The notes under the pieces: model-generated
Database searches by the model: none
What the model was told of the DNA's origin: nothing
The model's input: only the letters and a program-made list of their open reading frames with translations
Part shown: piece by piece, positions 61,447 through 64,000 of the stretch
Layout: each line of letters opens with the position of its first letter
Position numbering within the stretch: position 1 is the first letter of the stretch
Origin: Aquibacillus kalidii
GTDB taxonomy: Bacteria; Bacillota; Bacilli; Bacillales; Amphibacillaceae
DNA length: 64,000 nucleotides
NCBI RefSeq assembly: GCF_014280935.1
Contig: NZ_JACLZI010000066.1
Coordinates: forward strand, 1-64,000
Reading direction: 5' to 3'
Translations under genes and position numbers: made by a program

Positions 61447-61493
61447 TTAAAAATAAACATGTTTTGGACAAGTATTGCATAAACTAAATTATC

Positions 61494-61533
61494 AAAGGGC
61501 ATCGCACGATTATGTTGTGGTGCCTTTTTGTGG
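61494..61533 (+). terminator. intrinsic terminator behind the M23 peptidase gene
   Basis: AAAGGGCATCGCAC pairs with GTTGTGGTGCCTTT, including one bulge and two G-T pairs, followed by TTTTTG. Confidence 0.8.
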
Positions 61534-61578
61534 CATAATCGATACATAAAACAGAATTAAATTCGTAGAGGTGAAACC

Positions 61579-63075
61579 ATGAACTTGAAAAAGCGTTACA
61601 TAGTAATACTATTGGTCGCTGCACTACTATTAGGGGCTGGTGGTTCTTATGTTGGTGTGCAACTTGCACAGTCAGAAGATGGACAATCAGAAATTTCTTC
61701 TGGTAATGCAGATTTAACTACCGAAGAAAGTCAATTTCTAGATTTATCTAATGATGAGCAAAAGCAACTTTTAAGTAAAATGCAGGATATGCAAAAAGTA
61801 ATTAAAGCATATGAGCTTATCAAAGGTAATTATGTGGAGAAAATTGAAGACAAAGAACTTATTGAAGGTGCCGTGCAGGGAATGCTCAATACGTTAGAGG
61901 ACCCATACAGTGTTTATATGGATAAGGAAACTGTTGAGGAGTTTAATCATCAAATTGAATCCTCGTTTGAAGGTATTGGTGCCGAGGTAAGCATGGTTGA
62001 AGGAAAAGTTACGATCATCGCACCAATTAAAGATTCACCAGCTGAAGACGCAGGCTTAAAACCAAATGATCAAATTCTAACGGTTAATGGGGAAAGTGTT
62101 GAAGGATTAGATTTATATGATGCAGTTTCGAAAATACGTGGGGAACAAGGAACTAAAGTGACGCTAGAAATACAGCGTCCGGGTGTGGAAGATTTATTAA
62201 CGATAGATTTAATTCGTGATGATATTCCATTAGAAACAGTCTATTCTGAAACGAAAGAAATCGATGGGAAGAAAGCTGGTATCATTGAAATCACATCGTT
62301 CTCAGAAAAAACAGCTGAACGATTCCATGAAGAGCTAACTAAATTAGAAGAAGCGGGAATCGAAGGCTTAGTAATTGACGTTCGTGGTAACCCAGGTGGA
62401 TTATTGCCAGCTGTCGAGGAGATTTTGAAGAACTTTATACCAAAAGATAGTCCATACTTACAAATTGAAGATCGTGATGGGAAAAAGTCTCGCTACTTCT
62501 CAGAATTGAAGGAAGCAAAGGATTACCCTGTGAGCGTATTAATAAATGAAGGTAGTGCCTCAGCTTCAGAAATATTAGCCGTTTCTATGAAGGAAGCTGG
62601 CGGATATGATGTTGTTGGAACAACCAGTTTTGGTAAAGGAACTGTACAACAAACTGTTCCAATGGGAGATGGAAGTACCATTAAATTAACTCTGTTTAAA
62701 TGGTTGTCTCCAGATGGTAACTGGATCCATAAAAAAGGTGTAGAGCCTACTGTAAAAGTTAAACAACCTGAGTATTATTATACAAATCCAATCCAAATAA
62801 AAGAGCCGCTAACATACAACCAATCGAATGATAAAATAGCTAATGCTCAAGTAATGTTAAATGGCTTAGGCTATGATCCTGGAAGAGAAGATGGATTCTT
62901 TAGCAAAGAAACAGTAGAAGCAGTTAAAAGCTATCAATCTGATCAAGGAATAGACGTAACAGGTGAGATTAATAAGCAAACAGCGGAAAAGCTACAAGCA
63001 AGTGTAGTTGAAAAAATAACTAATGGTGAAAATGATAATCAAATGGAAAAAGCGTTAGAGGTTTTATTCCAATAA
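61579..63075 (+). CDS. ctpB: carboxy-terminal processing protease CtpB (S41 family)
   Basis: The 498-residue protease is held by an N-terminal membrane helix (about 7-27). It has the usual N-terminal helical part, a PDZ domain (about 125-205; FEGIGAEVSMVEGKVTII), the protease core with Ser328 in EGSASASEIL, Lys353 in FGKGTVQ and Gln357, and a C-terminal peptidoglycan-binding domain (about 420-475). The Ser-Lys-Gln spacing equals B. subtilis CtpB (309, 334, 338), which cleaves SpoIVFA in sporulation signalling. AGAGGTG precedes the ATG. Confidence 0.95.
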   Translation: MNLKKRYIVILLVAALLLGAGGSYVGVQLAQSEDGQSEISSGNADLTTEESQFLDLSNDEQKQLLSKMQDMQKVIKAYELIKGNYVEKIEDKELIEGAVQGMLNTLEDPYSVYMDKETVEEFNHQIESSFEGIGAEVSMVEGKVTIIAPIKDSPAEDAGLKPNDQILTVNGESVEGLDLYDAVSKIRGEQGTKVTLEIQRPGVEDLLTIDLIRDDIPLETVYSETKEIDGKKAGIIEITSFSEKTAERFHEELTKLEEAGIEGLVIDVRGNPGGLLPAVEEILKNFIPKDSPYLQIEDRDGKKSRYFSELKEAKDYPVSVLINEGSASASEILAVSMKEAGGYDVVGTTSFGKGTVQQTVPMGDGSTIKLTLFKWLSPDGNWIHKKGVEPTVKVKQPEYYYTNPIQIKEPLTYNQSNDKIANAQVMLNGLGYDPGREDGFFSKETVEAVKSYQSDQGIDVTGEINKQTAEKLQASVVEKITNGENDNQMEKALEVLFQ

Positions 63076-63082
63076 CCAACAG

Positions 63083-63120
63083 AAATAATCCGTGGGCTTC
63101 CCACGGATTATTTGTTTTTA
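63083..63120 (+). terminator. intrinsic terminator of ctpB
   Basis: AAATAATCCGTGGG and CCCACGGATTATTT form a perfect 14-bp stem with a short loop, followed by GTTTTTA. Confidence 0.93.
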
Positions 63121-63207
63121 TGGTATGCTAATAGAAGAAGGAAAATTGCGATAGTTATCGAATTAATTACATACAGGTTTTGATGTTGTTGGAAGGGGTA
63201 ATAGCGG

Positions 63208-64000
63208 ATGTCAGATTGGTTAATAGAGTTTGCAAAAGGAGTCGGGAAACTATTTTTAAATCCCCTGTTTTATTGGTTCTTCATACTTACCTTTCTTGTT
63301 TCGCTATCACGAATTAAGAATGAAAGAAAGAACTTCGGTACAAAAATATTTGATGTCTATTATGAGGCTGCTTATACTTGGCCAGTATCATTAATTAGTG
63401 GAGCCATCCTATCTGTACTAGCTGTAGGATTAGGAGTAACGTTTGATTACACGGTAATAGCACTTTTATCACTTGTTACTATTTTATTAAGTGTTTCAGG
63501 TCGTTTCTCATGGTTATCTGCTGCTTATTCATTTGGATTTACTTATTTATTATTATTAATTTTTCCATCGGTACTAGACAATGTGCTCCCTTCTGAGTGG
63601 CAAGAAAATTTTAAGAACGTAGAATTTGTTAGCTTTACTACCTTGTTAGGTTTAATGATTATGGTGGAAGCTGTTCTTGTACTACAAATAAGGAAGAGAG
63701 AAACATTTCCAGAGCTGGTTAAGGGAAATAGAGGTAAATGGGTTGGACAACACCGGTTAAAGAAGATTACGATGATCCCCTTCTTTGGTTTAGTGCCTAG
63801 TGGGTTAATTACACCTTTTGCTGACTGGTGGCCAATGTTTTCGATTAACGGGGAAAGCTATGGCATACTTCTGATTCCTATAGTTATTGGATTTGAACAT
63901 GTAGCAAAAGGTGCCTTACCAATTAAGGTTACCCGCGCATTAGGACAATCCTTATTAATTTTAGGACTTGCTACAATTGCATTATCTATTATTGGTTATT
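63208..64000 (+). CDS. minJ: MinJ/YvjD-type cell-division topology protein (partial, 3' end outside window)
   Basis: The frame is open from ATG 63208 to the window end (264 codons). GGAAGGGG lies 9 nt upstream. The visible part has about six to eight membrane helices (for example 18-36, 56-75, 80-105, 135-155, 190-205 and 220-262) and no PDZ domain yet, which would lie in the missing C-terminal part. Position directly behind ctpB and the membrane layout match MinJ, which links DivIVA to MinD. swrA, which lies between them in B. subtilis, is absent here. Confidence 0.85.
   Translation, partial: MSDWLIEFAKGVGKLFLNPLFYWFFILTFLVSLSRIKNERKNFGTKIFDVYYEAAYTWPVSLISGAILSVLAVGLGVTFDYTVIALLSLVTILLSVSGRFSWLSAAYSFGFTYLLLLIFPSVLDNVLPSEWQENFKNVEFVSFTTLLGLMIMVEAVLVLQIRKRETFPELVKGNRGKWVGQHRLKKITMIPFFGLVPSGLITPFADWWPMFSINGESYGILLIPIVIGFEHVAKGALPIKVTRALGQSLLILGLATIALSIIGY

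Overview
The window is chromosomal DNA from a low-GC, motile, naturally competent-type member of the Bacillaceae. The backbone order degS-degU / yvyE / degV / comFA-comFC / yvyF-flgM-flgN-flgK-flgL-yviE-fliW-csrA-hag / flaG-fliD-fliS-fliT / hpf / secA / prfB / yitT-type gene / ftsE-ftsX / ctpB / minJ is the arrangement known from Bacillus subtilis, with comFB, cccB and swrA absent. Several individual proteins (SinI, SinR, DegS, CtpB) align with the B. subtilis ones almost residue for residue at their functional sites. The genus cannot be fixed from the sequence. No rRNA, tRNA, CRISPR array, insertion sequence transposase or prophage was seen.

Layout. 1-401 is a tandem repeat and a hairpin. 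402-7187 holds the 5-oxoprolinase genes pxpB-pxpC-pxpA, a lipoprotein, a FUSC-type exporter, an IDEAL-domain protein and a Gfo/Idh/MocA oxidoreductase; two perfect CcpA (cre) sites lie in front of the last two. 7602-10389 (minus strand) encodes a class B penicillin-binding protein and a class D sortase. 10604-13437 is a lifestyle-switch module: a c-di-GMP-I riboswitch in front of sinI-sinR, then a second c-di-GMP-I riboswitch with a terminator in front of a chemoreceptor. 13733-18461 holds a VanZ protein, yvyE, degSU and degV. 19056-21193 is the comF DNA-uptake operon. 21270-42240 is the late flagellar region (sigma-D regulon). Into it, between hag and flaG, is inserted a flagellin-glycosylation island (Maf transferase plus pseB, pseC, pseF, pseG, pseH, a WbqC-like gene, pseI), a second flagellin carrying a zinc-metalloprotease domain (a flagellinolysin), and a DUF2920 hydrolase. 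42372-47294 is a MoxR/DUF58/DUF4129 operon plus a small membrane protein and an EamA transporter. 47832-52716 is hpf, secA and prfB. 53233-56992 is the NatAB exporter with a divergent NatR/NatK two-component system. 57335-64000 is a YitT protein, ftsEX with a coiled-coil M23 hydrolase, ctpB and the start of minJ.

Regulation can be read directly at many points: sigma-D promoters before flgM, hag and (by its -10) the protease flagellin; two CsrA sites in the hag leader next to the fliW-csrA genes that control them; overlapping sigma-B and sigma-H elements before hpf; the programmed +1 frameshift in prfB; a 21-bp direct repeat that fits a LytTR operator between natA and natR. Together they describe a cell that chooses between swimming and sessile life through c-di-GMP, SinI/SinR, DegS/DegU, FlgM and CsrA/FliW.

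The items most deserving attention are (1) the proteolytic flagellin within the pseudaminic-acid island, (2) c-di-GMP riboswitch control of sinI-sinR, and (3) four intergenic arrays in which a fixed 7-9 bp word (ATGCGTC or TGGCACATA) recurs every 21 bp with unrelated spacers. These arrays are non-coding, sit just behind transcription terminators, and match no element class I recognise.
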